A DNA stretch of 64,000 nt from Atriophallophorus winterbourni (taxonomy: Eukaryota; Platyhelminthes; Trematoda; Plagiorchiida; Microphallidae), in assembly GCA_013407085.1 (NCBI GenBank), contig JACCGJ010001351.1, positions 1-64,000 on the forward strand. The letters run 5' to 3'. Positions 46,982-58,760 of this stretch are shown in pieces (position 1 is the first letter of the stretch; each line of letters opens with the position of its first letter). The position numbers and the translations under genes are program-made. The notes beneath the pieces are model-generated. The model had not been told where the DNA came from and did not search any database. It saw nothing but the letters and a program-made list of their open reading frames with translations.

Positions 46982-48430
46982 AATGATAACGCAGTTCAAC
47001 GGAAGAGGACAGCAACATCGACAATTCGTCATCCCTCTCAAGTTATCCTCCATGGTTTTAGATGAAAATTGGTTTGAAATTTTAAATGACTCATTGCACG
47101 CGCGATAGTCTTGACCTCTTCAGCTGTTTCTCGGTTCAACCTGCTGGAACAAGGTATGATTTTTGCAATTACATCTACAATATTTGGAGGCTCACAAACG
47201 AGTATACATGGTGATATCGCTAAGCTAATTGTAACAAAATTTGATTTCAATTTTTTGCTATGTTCGAATCAATATTAACATGCGGTTGGCGCGGGTAGAT
47301 TAATATGTTTGACTCCACATATAAAATCTACTACATGTTGATCTAGAGAAACGGTTTTCAATCTATTTACATAGATCCGCTTCAAATGGCAGGAAGTAAC
47401 AGCATAGATTAGCAACACAAGGATTATCATAAGCAATTTTAAAGTATCTGTAACTAAACTTTATCGAACGGACAATTTTATCGACCAGTTCTGAGTTTTA
47501 GAATCATTAAGATTACGAAATGTATATGGATCGTAGTGTCTTGAAATATCTGAGAAATGCAAAGGAAAGCTTCAGCCTTCGATCCTCTAGCGAATAAGTT
47601 TGATACAACCAGTTCAACAATGCTGCTAAACGCACGGCCTTAAACATATTTTCCATGTCCAAATAAAGTCGTGAATGCCACAGTTTGATAGGGTTCGTGC
47701 AAAGAAACGCAATGCTAGAACAAGAAATTATTTAATGGGTTTCGGACAAAAGCTAGTTTTTGAAGGTTTGTTGAATGGCGTATTATATAGCAAACTTAAG
47801 CCAAGACTTGAGTGTGAATATCGTGTTTCGTCTCGGGTTCGAGTGAGGCAGCAAACATAAATTGCTTTGAACGACATAGAGTCAGTCGACTTATAAATTC
47901 AGAACAACTGAGCTGTTACCATGATCCGCATGCTGAGCGACTAAATCTGTTATTAAATATCATGATGGCACTCTCTGAAAAACAAGTTATAGTTCGAAGA
48001 TGTGTTGCTCACATACCCCAGAACAACTGAGCTGTTACCATGATCCGCATGCTTTGTAAGAGTCTGAAACAAATTTCAAACAACCCGCGAATTAAAAGCG
48101 AGCCATTTAACAGCCAACTGATACCGAAACAGATAATGCTTTGGAGAAACTACTAAGCATTTTACAACAATCGTAAGGTGCACTCTGTCATTGTCATTTG
48201 TACTGACATTCTTGTAAAAAACTATGTAGAAAAATGGAACGTACGGTGTGGAATTATGAAGCTTACAACGGCACTGCTATTAGTATTGACCCGTTTTACT
48301 AGAGCAGGTAATTCACCTCCTAAAAATGAATTCAGACTGTTGAGGGTTAATATAGAAAATGGGTGTGACCTTGAAAAAGTTCTTAGTTCCATATCTGGCA
48401 AGCAAACCTGAGGCTAAACAGTGAGGTGAT
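46982..48430 (+). repeat. Repeat unit copy 3
   Basis: Parallels 37,614-39,060 without interruption and runs into PLE-c. Its first 945 bases are the second half of the tandem duplication. Confidence 0.85.
48256..48411 (+). other. Small recurring ORF in the repeat unit (copy 3)
   Basis: 51 residues, MKLTTALLLVLTRFTRAGNS then FRLLRVNIENGCDLEKVLSS. Against the inverted copy at 54,634 I count about six replacement and four silent changes, which does not prove constraint. Confidence 0.3.
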
Positions 48431-48499
48431 CATAAATACAGGTGATAGAGGTATGTTCTTGGTGTTCTTTGTGTTTTTGGATGACTCTTCATCAATACC

Positions 48500-49760
48500 G
48501 TCTCTTTAGTTTTGATGTTTGCGCTTCGTTCACCAACGTTGATACAACTAGTGCGTTACAACTAGCTAGACGGGCCTTGGAATCTGATGCCAGTTTGTCC
48601 GATCGTACAAATTCGAGCGTCCAGCAAATATTCAACGGCGTATCGATCTGCTTTAGCATGAATCACTTCATATCTAATGAGCAATTATATAGACGAAAGG
48701 AAGGGTTGGCGATGCGTTCACCGATATCTCCAGTACTTGCGAACATGTATATGAAGCATTTCGAGAACAAAGCCCTTAAAAATGAAGGGCTTAAGCCACA
48801 ATTATGGTAGCGCAATGTTGAGGACACATTTGTTTTCATCGAGCGAGATCTGTTAGAGGCATTCTAAATTATTCAAATGGAATTGACCCACGTATTTCGG
48901 TCACAAAGGAAGTTGAGTCATGCTCAATCAATCTTTCATTTTTGGACTGTTTCGCAAAAAAAAGTAGACAGGAAAATAAAAACTTCTGTCTACCGGAAAC
49001 CTATCGATACAGATGCTGTAATACGGTATTCTTCCGCTCATCCAAGACAAGTCTTCAGCTCCATATCTTGTTCCATTTTACAAAAGATAGAACACCTATG
49101 CAGCAACGAAAGAGACCGTAAACAGGCACACCGTCAAGCGAGCCAAAAGATCATTGACCACGGTTATTTAAAACGTTTTGTCAAAACGCCAATTGATGAA
49201 GGTAAAATACCCGTCAGAAAAATCGGAGAAAAATTGGCGAGATACAGTTTGTATACCTTACGTAAAATGCACATCTTAAGCGATACGTTGAATCTTTAAC
49301 CAGGAAGCCATACGTGTGTCTTATAAGAAAGAGAAAACTATCCGTTCGGTTCTGATGCTCCTCAAGGATAAGACACCTTTATCTAGCGTCACGAACAGCA
49401 TCTACAGAATCAACTGTAAGGACTGTTAGGGTGTTTACATATGGTAGGCTGCCATGGAAATTCACACTAGAATCGAAGAACACCGAAAACATCTCCGAAG
49501 TTAGCCCCGATATGCGAGTGAATATCAATCCCTTATTCGTGATTTCGCCTAGGCGGAAGACGTTTAAGATACGAACCAGAGCGGCTAATCAAGAAAATGT
49601 GGAAATATCAAGACGCGGTATTTAACCGTATAGCGAAGGCCTATATGCGGAGGCGGTCGAAATTGCGGAGGCAGGTCGACTGGCGGTCAATAAGGTGGAT
49701 GGGTTAGAAATATACCCAATCTGGCGCTCGGCACTGCTGCGACGATAAATAGTTATTATT
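48500..49760 (+). mobile_element. PLE-c: Penelope-like element with RT and GIY-YIG remnants
   Basis: The frame 48,442-48,810 carries motif A (FDVCASFTNVDTTSALQLAR) and YRRKEGLAMRSPISPVLANM, the PLE form of the GSPLSP block with G changed to R. After a stop, DTFVFIE keeps the place of the catalytic DD box (now one D followed by T). Next come KIKTSVYRKPIDTDAVI and CSNERDRKQAHRQASQKI (thumb and linker). Near 49,410 a decayed GIY-YIG start reads INCKDC, stop, GVYIW, then HTRIEEHRKHL. Dead by several stops. Confidence 0.8.
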
Positions 49761-49799
49761 CATTTTATACCTACTAGTTAATTAGATAATTGTTTTTCT

Positions 49800-50040
49800 T
49801 CAAAAATAGGTTAACCTCACCCTCGTTAGCTATGTACTTTCACGCATGTGGACCGCCGTGTCAACTGAGCTTGCCCGTGTTCACTTGTATCAGATTGATA
49901 TGGATACACACTAGTGGGGAAATCGACCACTGATCCTGGTCATTCCCACGAGACGTGATACACGGTAAGCGTACTATAGGCTGTTTAGCGGTAGGGTCAA
50001 ATAAGTGGTGGTGGGTTGACCGGAACCTAATTATGTTCCG
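49800..50040 (+). mobile_element. PLE terminal region
   Basis: Shared with 39.39-39.61 and 52.46-52.56 kb (blocks GATCCTGGTCATTCC and AGGCTGTTTAGCGGTA). Non-coding end of PLE-c. Confidence 0.65.
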
Positions 50041-50044
50041 GTGT

Positions 50045-50110
50045 TAGATAATATGGATAATGATAATAATAATAGATAATCATAATAATATAGATAATAG
50101 ATAATATTCG
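50045..50110. repeat. AGATAAT/AATAAT microsatellite
   Basis: Interleaved TAGATAAT and AATAAT units. Confidence 0.85.
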
Positions 50111-50270
50111 GACCGCAATGTCACGTTGCTGATTTTTCTCCATATGTTTATGTATGTGGCATTCTGAACTATCTTGTTGCCGTTTGGTTTACGTGAGCCA
50201 TTCATTCAGAAGTGAAACGTTACTCAAAAACTACTCTAACCGATTCCACTCAAAGTTCTTTGCATTATAG
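50111..50270. mobile_element. LINE fragment joined to PLE-like end
   Basis: 50,117-50,205 matches the minus-strand RT fragments at 14.35 and 53.1 kb. At 50,208 it joins GAAGTGAAACGTTACTC, the 3' half of a class B motif with its PLE flank. Confidence 0.5.
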
Positions 50271-50850
50271 ATTTAATTTATTCCTTCCAGTATAAAGACT
50301 AACACATCACAAGAGTGGATAGATGTCAGCAATCATAAGCATGCTTTGTATTGCACTATCGGAATTCAACTTGAAATTTGGATGTTCAATAGTTTTCGTT
50401 GGTGGCTTTATTCGGTCGATTTCTACCTTGTTTGTACTTCAAAATCACATGTAGGTTTCTGGTGATAAACTTTCCGTTTCGGGCAAAACAATCTAATCGA
50501 TGTTCAACAAAACGCGTAATTTTAGTCGTATATTTGCTTGACATTTCATTAGTCGAAACCAATCGAAATGGCCACTATATTTTGGTGCTCACAACCCCGT
50601 CCCTTACACGCCACAACCGGTTACTGGCTGTTTGCCGTCATCAAATGGAGATAATAACGTCTGTTCAGTGGTGCAATGATAAACAGGTTATTCTTCTATG
50701 TCACAGTTTAATACAATGAAGCACGATGGTCAAATAGATTACCAATATGTGATTCTTGGCCACGTGCTCCAGTCGCTAATAGAAGTCAATGAGCGTCATG
50801 AACGCATAACCTGCACCACTAAAATTGGTATTTCCTCATATTTGACATCA
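50271..50850 (-). repeat. Ribozyme-bearing short repeat, inverted copy
   Basis: Minus strand parallels 13,300-13,720 (for example ACGCGTTTTGTTGAAC near 50,510) and carries one class A motif at 50,611. Confidence 0.65.
50611..50648 (-). ncRNA. Hammerhead-like motif class A (copy A), mutated
   Basis: TTGATGA instead of CTGATGA and GTAAC instead of GAAAC; ACCGGTTGTGG is intact. Likely inactive. Confidence 0.4.
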
Positions 50851-51369
50851 ATTATATATGTTTTGCAAGATTTAATATATAATATTTATTTATTTATTTA
50901 TCTACTACTAGTATACCCATGTCACTGTGAAACCTTTATGGTAATCGCAGATTGAACCTCTCCTTTACTGATTCAATCATTGTGATGTAATAATAAATCC
51001 CATTCAAAGTTAGTGCCAATGGGAGTCAAAAGCCATCAAGTTTGTGACGATTGTTATAATTATTTTTAATGTCAATGATGATCTTTTTAGTAGAACACTT
51101 AGCAGATCGTGCGTTATCGAGCTTGCAAAACGGTGACGAAAACTTTCAAATTCTAGAATTATTTCGATTCCCGTTATAAGTGGCCATTACACTACCATTC
51201 TCTTATATTCACTTACGTCGTATCGCTCATACTGGTGACTTACCACTTCCAACCTACGTACGTATTATATATAGAATTCACAAATTGCGAATGCTGTTTA
51301 ATATATATGTTAGCAAACACAACAAGCATGGCAATGTCAACATAAACGGAAAGAATTACATATCTATGT
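50851..51369. other. Unassigned AT-rich sequence
   Basis: No motif or repeat identified; short frames only. Confidence 0.4.
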
Positions 51370-52150
51370 GACAGTTGTAACACATGTTATACAATGTATA
51401 AAATTCATTCAATTCACACAGTTTCTTGAGTTTGCAAACAACCAACTTTTGTTGGTTTATGGCAAATCCATTTCACGTTTTCTAATGATTTATCTCAGTT
51501 AACTGCCTTATTTTTACCAAATAAATTTGTTATTTCATTCGCAAATATTTTTTGCCATTCATCTACATTAACAAATCGTTCACTTCAGTAATCAACCATG
51601 CTCATCAAGTATTATTCCGTATTACTTCATACATTTCTAAGTAAACCGGAATCTGAAAGCGAACTAAACTATGATGTGTAAGTGTTTTTGCACAAACGCG
51701 AAACAAAAATATGCTACACGCAGCTTATTCAATATAGATAAGTATTCTAGTTCACACATATTCAACGTCAAAATGATTTAACAATATCATTCAAAACTAA
51801 TATTATCCCGCACATTCTATAGTAATAACGATTGAGTTTGTGATTTGCCGACTCATTTCGAAGTTTGCGGATGCTACCGTCATTGTCCCAACCTAAATGT
51901 AAATGTCACTAAACAGATCGTTTGGAGTTCGTGAGAAAAAATGTGATGATGTTATAACATCACTAAAAAATTCCTAAATATTATTGCGCTCACATCCCTA
52001 TCTCATACAAATCATTGCTTACTCATTAATTGTTGAGTGTACAACACGCTTTTTACCATCTTATGAATCCTTTATTTTTTATAAATAACTGTAACTCCTG
52101 ATTGCACATAGTTATCTAATTAATACGTTTTTATTATGTTATTGTTTTCG
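51370..52150 (+). repeat. Unidentified interspersed repeat R1 (copy 1)
   Basis: Begins GACAGTTGTAACACATGT and matches 56,400-57,170 over about 750 bases, including AATTGTTGAGTGTACAACAC near 52,028. No coding potential seen. Confidence 0.75.
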
Positions 52151-52460
52151 TTCTCTTTCGTCGCTGCACAGGTGTTCTATCTTATGGAAAACGCAACAAG
52201 CTTTGGAACTGAAAACCTGTCTTGGATGAGCGGAAATGTATCTTAGTACAGCATTTTATCGATAGGTTTCCGATAGAGAGAAGTTTTTATTTTCGCGTAT
52301 ACGTTTTGTGCTAAACAGTCCAAAAATGGAAGTGTGCATGTGCATGATTCCACTTCATTTGTGACAGTAATACATGTGTCTTTTTCATGTAAATATTTGA
52401 AGAAAGCCTCTTACTGATCTAGCTCGATGATAACAAATGTGTCATCAACATCGCGCCACT
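52150..52460 (-). mobile_element. PLE-d: inverted Penelope fragment
   Basis: Reverse complement of PLE-c at about 48,830-49,130 (GATAGAACACCTGTGCAGCG in place of the 49,087 stretch, and the CGTATACGCGAAAATAAAAA region). Only the polymerase linker is present. Confidence 0.75.
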
Positions 52461-52462
52461 AC

Positions 52463-52680
52463 TGATCCTGGTCATTCCCGCGAAACGTGACACACTATAG
52501 GCTGTTTAGCGGTAAGGTCAAATAAGTGGTGATGGGTTGACTACTACTTAATCATGTTTTCTGTCCTGACTATCATCCTTGGTTTTGTCGAAGCTTCTGT
52601 GTCAAAAGTTAAACGTTACCCAAAATCTACTCAAACCGATTGTATTCAAATTTCCTTGAATTTTGAATAAACGATCGGTC
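52463..52680 (+). mobile_element. PLE terminal region with class B remnant
   Basis: Same block order as 39.50-39.73 kb. The class B motif at about 52,577-52,621 keeps TCGAAGCTTCTGTGTCA and ACGTTACCC but has lost CTGA and GAAA. Confidence 0.6.
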
Positions 52681-52889
52681 CTAAGCATATTCCAATCGAT
52701 TGCTAACATTGCACAATACTTTGCATTTTAAGCATCACACTAATAACACACCGGCTATCGCTGGCATAAGATGCACGTGCATTCGCAGAGAAATAGATTT
52801 GTACCTTTAACATGGAATTAGTAAAGTTTATCCTGAAAACAAATTGTAACGTCGAATATATTCGTCCAAGTTGAGATTGCAAGTCACTT

Positions 52890-53068
52890 CCCACTAAAAT
52901 AAAAGACGATTGAAGAAACAAGTTTTCAAATAGAAAATAATAAAAACGTATTAAGTAGATAAATATGCGCAATTAGGAGTTACAGTTATTTATAAAAATA
53001 AGGGATTCGTAAGATGGTAAAAAAGTGTGTTGTACACTCAACAATTAATGCTATGTGCAATACTTATC
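52890..53068 (-). repeat. Repeat R1 fragment, inverted
   Basis: Minus strand matches 52.02-52.13 and 57.05-57.22 kb. Together with copy 1 it brackets PLE-d in inverted orientation. Confidence 0.65.
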
Positions 53069-53089
53069 CGAAAATGGTTAAGCAGCTTG

Positions 53090-53340
53090 CAATTTGCACG
53101 TTGCTGATTTTGTTTCATATGGTTATGTGTGTGGCATTCTAAACTATCTATTTGTCGTTTGGGTTATGTGAGCCATTCATCCAGAGCAGGAACAATATAA
53201 GTCGAAGCACCGATCTTTGCGAAACACCGCGAGTGATATCGATTGGCTTCGGTGGGATTGCTGCTCAATCTAGTAACTTATAATGTTAACGCGTGACGTA
53301 ATTTTTTGCGAAGATCACATCAATACACTGAATACAATTT
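53090..53340 (-). mobile_element. LINE reverse transcriptase fragment
   Basis: Related to 14.21-14.53 kb minus strand over the GVSQ...LILFLL box (TTGCGAAACACCG near 53,218 on the plus strand). No intact frame. Confidence 0.5.
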
Positions 53341-53370
53341 TCAAACCAAAATTCGAAAATGCGTGCTTTG

Positions 53371-53406
53371 GTATACGGTTTCTGGCTGCTTGCCGTCATC
53401 AGGTGG
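53371..53406 (-). ncRNA. Hammerhead-like motif class A (copy G), truncated
   Basis: CCAC, CTGATGA, GGC/GCC stem II with loop AAGCA, GAAACCGTA; the 3' side of stem III and stem I is lost. Confidence 0.4.
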
Positions 53407-53409
53407 AGA

Positions 53410-53600
53410 CAGTAATGTTAGGTTCAGTGAGCTTTAAAAAAGTGGATAAATGGTAATCAAGTGTACACTTGAATGTCACTGTTGCTTAGGGTTCAAACAA
53501 CGAAGGACGGTGTTCAAACACAGAATCACGAAGTGATTCTTGGACAACTACTCGAGGCGCTTACTCATTCCCCAGCACTTCCTTTTCTCTCCAACGAGAT
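53410..53600 (+). repeat. Terminal-block copy
   Basis: Matches 37,040-37,200 and 13,810-13,900 (ACTCGAGGCGCTTAC near 53,553). Confidence 0.55.
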
Positions 53601-53639
53601 GTTCAACAACAGATGACATACAATTTCGCAATGAGTTAC

Positions 53640-54300
53640 TTTGTGCGAACCACAAAGATATAATCTTCTCGACTACAAAGGCTTCAGCTTAGACCATATT
53701 GATTCCACATCATTTGATACATTGAATGCATTGTAATATGTTGCTCACATCTGTCGCATTAAGACACACATTACATTGGTTATCGAATCAACTTTATTCA
53801 ATTCTATTTATCTGAAAAGCACTAAGCTTTACAAAACGGTAATTGGTTGCTAACTGAGCGGTTCAAGAATCAGGTAAAAATCCAAATGGCACGAATCGTG
53901 TTCGATGACAAATGTAGATGCAAGTGTTTAATACGAATAGCTTTCGTTGGTGCAATCATCATGACCAAAAATGCGTCATGTCTTCCCTTTCAAATCTGCT
54001 GATTTATTGAGTTGGCTACATAATCCAAGTAAAACAAAATTGACATAAACAAGCTGATCGGTCACGTAATTTTTTAAACAGGCTAATAGTCACCCGATGA
54101 TAAAACAACCATCCAGCCTCTACAAGAAAATATTGTGGTTTACGCGGTCAAAAGCTTTCAAAATATCGAGGTAATACTAATAGATGTTATCCCCAACATA
54201 TACTGATCGTGTCCAATCGTCAACAGTAGTAAAACAGGAAAGGAAAATACATCATTTTCTTCCAGGTATTTGATAAGTTTGTTTGCCACGATAATTTAGT
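53640..54300 (-). mobile_element. CR1-like LINE 3' fragment (LINE-D family)
   Basis: Parallels 16.9-18.25 kb with internal deletions. The minus strand near 54,190-54,120 reads YLDILKAFDRVNHNIFL, a reverse transcriptase motif A block. The next part (KLIKYLEENDVFS, about 54,290-54,250) also resembles 39.24-39.28 kb. Confidence 0.6.
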
Positions 54301-54478
54301 GCACTTTGTCAAGATCAGATCGAGCATTTGAGACATTTGTCCATCTCAATCTTGTATTGCTTCTCACGTGATTATAAGAGGGAATTTCTTTAAAGACTCT
54401 TTATTGTTAAAGAGTCATCCAAGAACACCAAGAACACACCTCTATCATCTGTATTCATGCTCAGCTCACTGTTTATCC

Positions 54479-54634
54479 TCAGGTTTGCTTGCCAGATATG
54501 GAACTTAGAACCTTTTCCAGGTCACACTCATTTACTATATTAACCCTCAACAGTCTGAATTCATTGTTAGGAGGTGAATTACCCGCTTTAGTAAAACGGG
54601 TAAATACTAATAGCAGTGCCGTTGTAAGCTTCAT
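54479..54634 (-). other. Small recurring ORF in the repeat unit (copy 4)
   Basis: 51 residues beginning MKLTTALLLVFTRFTKAGNS. Open despite scattered substitutions. Confidence 0.3.
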
Positions 54635-56395
54635 AATTCCACACCGTACGTTCCATTTTTCTACATAGTTTTCTACAGGAATGTCAGTACAGATGACAAT
54701 GACAGAGTGCACCTTACGATTGTTGTAAAATGCTGAGTAGTTTCTCTAAAGCATTATCTGTTTCGGTATCAGTTGGCTGTTAAACGGCTCGCTTTTAATT
54801 CGCGGGTTGTTTGGAATTTGTTTTCCAGACACTTACAAAGCATGCGGATCATGGTAACTGCTCAGTTGTTCTGGGGTATGTGAGCAACACATCTTTGAAC
54901 TATACCTTGTTTTTTAGAGAGTGCCATCACGATATTTCATAACAGATTAAGTTGCTTAGCATGCGGATCATGGTAACAGCTCAGTTGTTCTGAATTTATA
55001 AGTCGAATGACTCTATGTCGTTCAATGCAATTTATGTTTGCTGCCCCACTGGAACACGAGACGAAACACGATATTCTCGCTCAATTCTTGGCTTAAGTTC
55101 GCTATATAATAAGCCATTTAACAAACCTCCAAAGACTCTAGCCTTTTCCCGAAACCCATTGAATAATTCCTTGTTCTAACATTGTGTTTCTTTGCACGAA
55201 CCCTATCAAACTGTGGCATTCACGAATTTGTTTGGACATAAAAAGAATGTTTAAGGCCGTGCAATTAGCAGCATTTCTAAACTGTTTGTATCAAACCTAT
55301 TCGCTCGGGGCTCGAAGGCTGAAGCTTTCCTTTGCATTTCTCAGATATATCAAGACACTACGATCAATATCCATTTCATAACCTTAATGATTCTAAAACT
55401 CAGAACTGGCCGATAAGATTGTCCGTTCGATAAAGTTTAGTTACAGTTACTTCAAAATTACATATGATAATCCTTATGTTGCTAATCTATGCTGTTACTT
55501 TCAGCCATTTGAAGCAGATCTATGTAAATAGATTTAGAACCGTTTCTCTAGATAAACATGTATTAGATTTTATATGTGGAGTCAAACATAATAATCTACC
55601 CGCGCAAATCGCATGTTAATATTAATTCAAACATAGCAAAGAATTGAAATCAAATTTTGTTACAATTAGCTTAGCGATATGACCATGTATACTCGTTTGT
55701 GAACCTCCAAATATTGTAGATGTAATTGCAAAAATCATACCTTGTTCCAGCAGGTTGAACCGAGATACACCTGAAGAGGTCAAAACTATCGCGCTTGCAA
55801 TGAGTCATTTAAAATTCAAACCAATTTTCATCTAAAACCATGGAGGATAACTTGAAAGGGATGACGAATTGTCGATGTTGCTGTTCTCTTTCGTTAAACT
55901 GCGTTATCATTTATGAATGACTCAAAGCAAATGGTGTTTTGTTGACCTCTTCACATGTATCTCGGCTCAACGTTCTGCAATTACATTAACAATATTTGTA
56001 GGCTCACAAAATAATAAACTCCGTTTTATCGCTGGGCTAACTGCAACAAAATTCAATTTTAATCTTTCCGCAATGAGAGTAACTATTGTGTGAATAAATA
56101 TTCACATGCGGTTTCTACGTCAAAGTAATTTTCATACTAAACTAGGCCTTGTTTTTCATAGAAGGGCATCACGATATTTCCTAAAACATTAAGTTGCTTT
56201 GCAATATAGTGGAACATTTTCGTCATTGATCGGGAAATCATATTAAGGAAAAATAATGTAGAAGTGGAATGCAATTTCGGTGGATGTGAGCAACACATCA
56301 CTTTGGTCATCCAAAAGCGCCAAGAATGCTTGACCACGAGTCACTATGTGATTCTTGTTTGAACATCGTGGCACGTTGTACGAACCCTACATATT
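54480..56395 (-). repeat. Repeat unit copy 4, inverted
   Basis: Runs antiparallel to 37.18-39.05 kb over its whole length, with the small ORF at 54,634-54,479 and the frame MTKVMCCSHPPKLHST at about 56,310. With copies 1-3 this makes a large inverted-repeat architecture spanning 37-56 kb. Confidence 0.8.
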
Positions 56396-56399
56396 AAGT

Positions 56400-57230
56400 T
56401 GACAGTTGTAACACATGTAATACAATGTATAAAATTCATTCAATTCACATAGTTTCTTGAATTTGCAAAACATCCAACTTTGTTGGTTTATGGCAAATCC
56501 ATTTCACGTTTCCTAATGACTGATGTCAGTTAACTGCCTTATATCTAGTAACCAAATTTGTTTATGTATTTGCAAATATTTGCTGCAATATATCTCCATA
56601 AGCAAATGGTGACTTTCCACAGCCAACCATGTTTATCATGTATAATTGCGAATTATTACATACATGGTTAGGTAAACTGCAATCTACAAGCAAACCCAAC
56701 TTTGGTTGGTGAGAGTTTTCGTATATTCACAAACCGAAAATACTCTACACGCACCTCATTCAAAAAAAGTATTCAAATTCACCGATATTTACCATCAAAA
56801 TGATTCAACAATATCATTCCAAACTGATAATATCCCACACATTCCCTAGTAGTGAAGATAGTGTTTGTGATTATTGTCTCATTTCGAGGTTTGCGGATGC
56901 TGAAGTCATTATCCCTACCTGAATTTAGATCTCACTAATCAGATCGTGTGGAGTCTCTGATGAAAAATGTGATGATGTGATAACATAACAAAAAATTCTA
57001 ATATATTATTGCGCTCACCTCCCTTTCTCTTACACATCATTACTTACTCATTAATTGTTGAGTGTACAACACGATTTCTACTATCGAATGACTCACCTAT
57101 TTTTATAAATAACTATAACTCCTTATTTCACATATTTTTCTATTTATTACTTTTCCGATTATTTTCTAAGTGAAAACTTGTTTCTTCAATCGTCTTTCAT
57201 TTTAACGGGAAGTAACTTGCAATTGCAACT
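56400..57230 (+). repeat. Unidentified interspersed repeat R1 (copy 2)
   Basis: Second copy of 51,370-52,150, extending to about 57,230, where it overlaps the region matched by the inverted fragment at 52.89 kb. Confidence 0.75.
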
Positions 57231-57299
57231 TGTAAAATTATAATTAACCTTACAATTAGTGTTGAGGCTCAACTTTACTGCTTCAACTTTACATCTCCC

Positions 57300-58760
57300 G
57301 CCATAACTCACGAAAAATACGATTAAGTGCATTCATACAAACGGAAACAGCGTTATCAATAAAGTAATCGAACTGTTCGAGATTTGTAATGAAACGTCGC
57401 TAGTCCTAGTTGCAATAACAGAAACGTAGTTCCATGCCTCAGAAGATGAACTCTCTTTGCACAACATGTCTCTATTTCGGCGTGACCGTTTAGGTGACGA
57501 CGGAGGAGCATCAATCTACATTGTGCATTTGTTAATCTGTTGATCTATGAACGACCAGATCACTGATATAAGTGACACAATTTGGTTCTCTCTGACTCTT
57601 ACTTCAGGAGACAAATACTATATTTGAGTGATCTATCGTTCTCCAACAAAAACCTTCAACCTAAACAATAATCTGATTAATGCTTTGCGCTATGTAACAA
57701 CGCGGTACAACACGCAAATATTGATAATGGAGGATTTTAACTTCCCCAGCTCTATAGCCAGAATGATCATCCATCAGAGAAGCTTGAATAAGAACTTCAC
57801 CCCTTTCTAACCACGTTTTTGAGTTACTTTTATGAGGGGATCAGACCGTACGTCCACCTTAGACTGAATCTTCACATCAGATCACACAGCTGTAGAGAAT
57901 ATCGTTTAAAAACCGCTATTCGAACGAAACGATCACGTTGTCCTAGAGTTCGAGTACGTTTGTAGCGCTAGGCGCAACAATGAAGGAACGAAATGCGTAA
58001 GAATGGTAAATTACCGTGCTCTGTGTGCCAAGTTACAAAGCACTAGTTTCGTACAACTAAATTACTCAGATCTGGATAGTCATTGGCGATTTTTCTAACA
58101 GCATCTGAAATCTATATTGGAGGAACATTCAATGTTTGTTTTGAAGAACACGTCCCAAAGTAAGATATTTTTACTACGAAGCAGGACTCAATAGTGGCTG
58201 AAAAATGGCAATAGATTGGGAGTTTCACAAGGATACCAACACAGCTGATTTTCGGGCTCAATTTAGACGATTGCGTCACAAATTTATCAGCTTCATTCGC
58301 GGTGATAAACAAGCTTTCCAATAGCAATTATTTTTCTCAGATGCACCAGAAAGCGAAGCTTTTATATATTGACCCTTAAACGATAGAACGAATATTAAAC
58401 GACAAGCCTTTGCCTTAAAAATCTTCTGGCTTCCGTGAATCCCTCAATCAGACCGCTATACTGTTAGCAGAATTTCGCGCAAAAATCCACGGAGCCCGAT
58501 GAAGAACCAATCATTCGACTTGACCGACCGACCCTAAGTGAAGTATTGATTTGTCCGATGATGGTAGTGCAGCACGTACGAAAATTAAACGAAAAGAATC
58601 TCCAGGACCAGAAGAGAAAACTCCGAATATGCTCAAAATCGCACATTGGCTCATGTTGGTTGCGAGCTACTTGCCGCGATCATATTTTTGGAAGCGAAAA
58701 TAAAATGAGATACTCAGCTGATTTCTAATTTCTTCGTGAATTGAACATCGTTTGAGGGGT
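57300..58760 (+). mobile_element. CR1-like LINE fragment (endonuclease to RT start)
   Basis: FRRDRLGDDGGASIYI and VIYRSPTKTFNLNNN, then ILIMEDFNFPSS (GDFN altered to EDFN) mark the endonuclease. Near 58,600 a shifted frame reads ESPGPEEKTPNMLK, the start of the polymerase. Many stops. Confidence 0.65.

Larger units (their letters stand above)
44030..47930 (+). repeat. 1,949-bp tandem duplication across LINE-C tail and repeat unit
   Basis: Everything from about 44,030 to 45,978 recurs 1,949 bases later. Matching landmarks are 45,089 and 47,038, 45,726 and 47,675, and the LINE tail plus AATGATAA at 45,033 and 46,982. The junction near 45,975 has the short shared string ATCCGTGA. Copies differ by scattered substitutions and small indels. 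Confidence 0.9.

Noticed and set aside
37688..47250. Minus-strand 63-70-codon frames containing CEPPNIVDVIAK
   Set aside because: These are arms of the palindromic repeat; the same string occurs in both orientations and does not look coding.
38304..47860. Three near-identical 61-codon frames (38,304, 45,726, 47,675) as a gene family
   Set aside because: They lie in the non-coding repeat unit and are identical because the DNA was recently duplicated; no other support.
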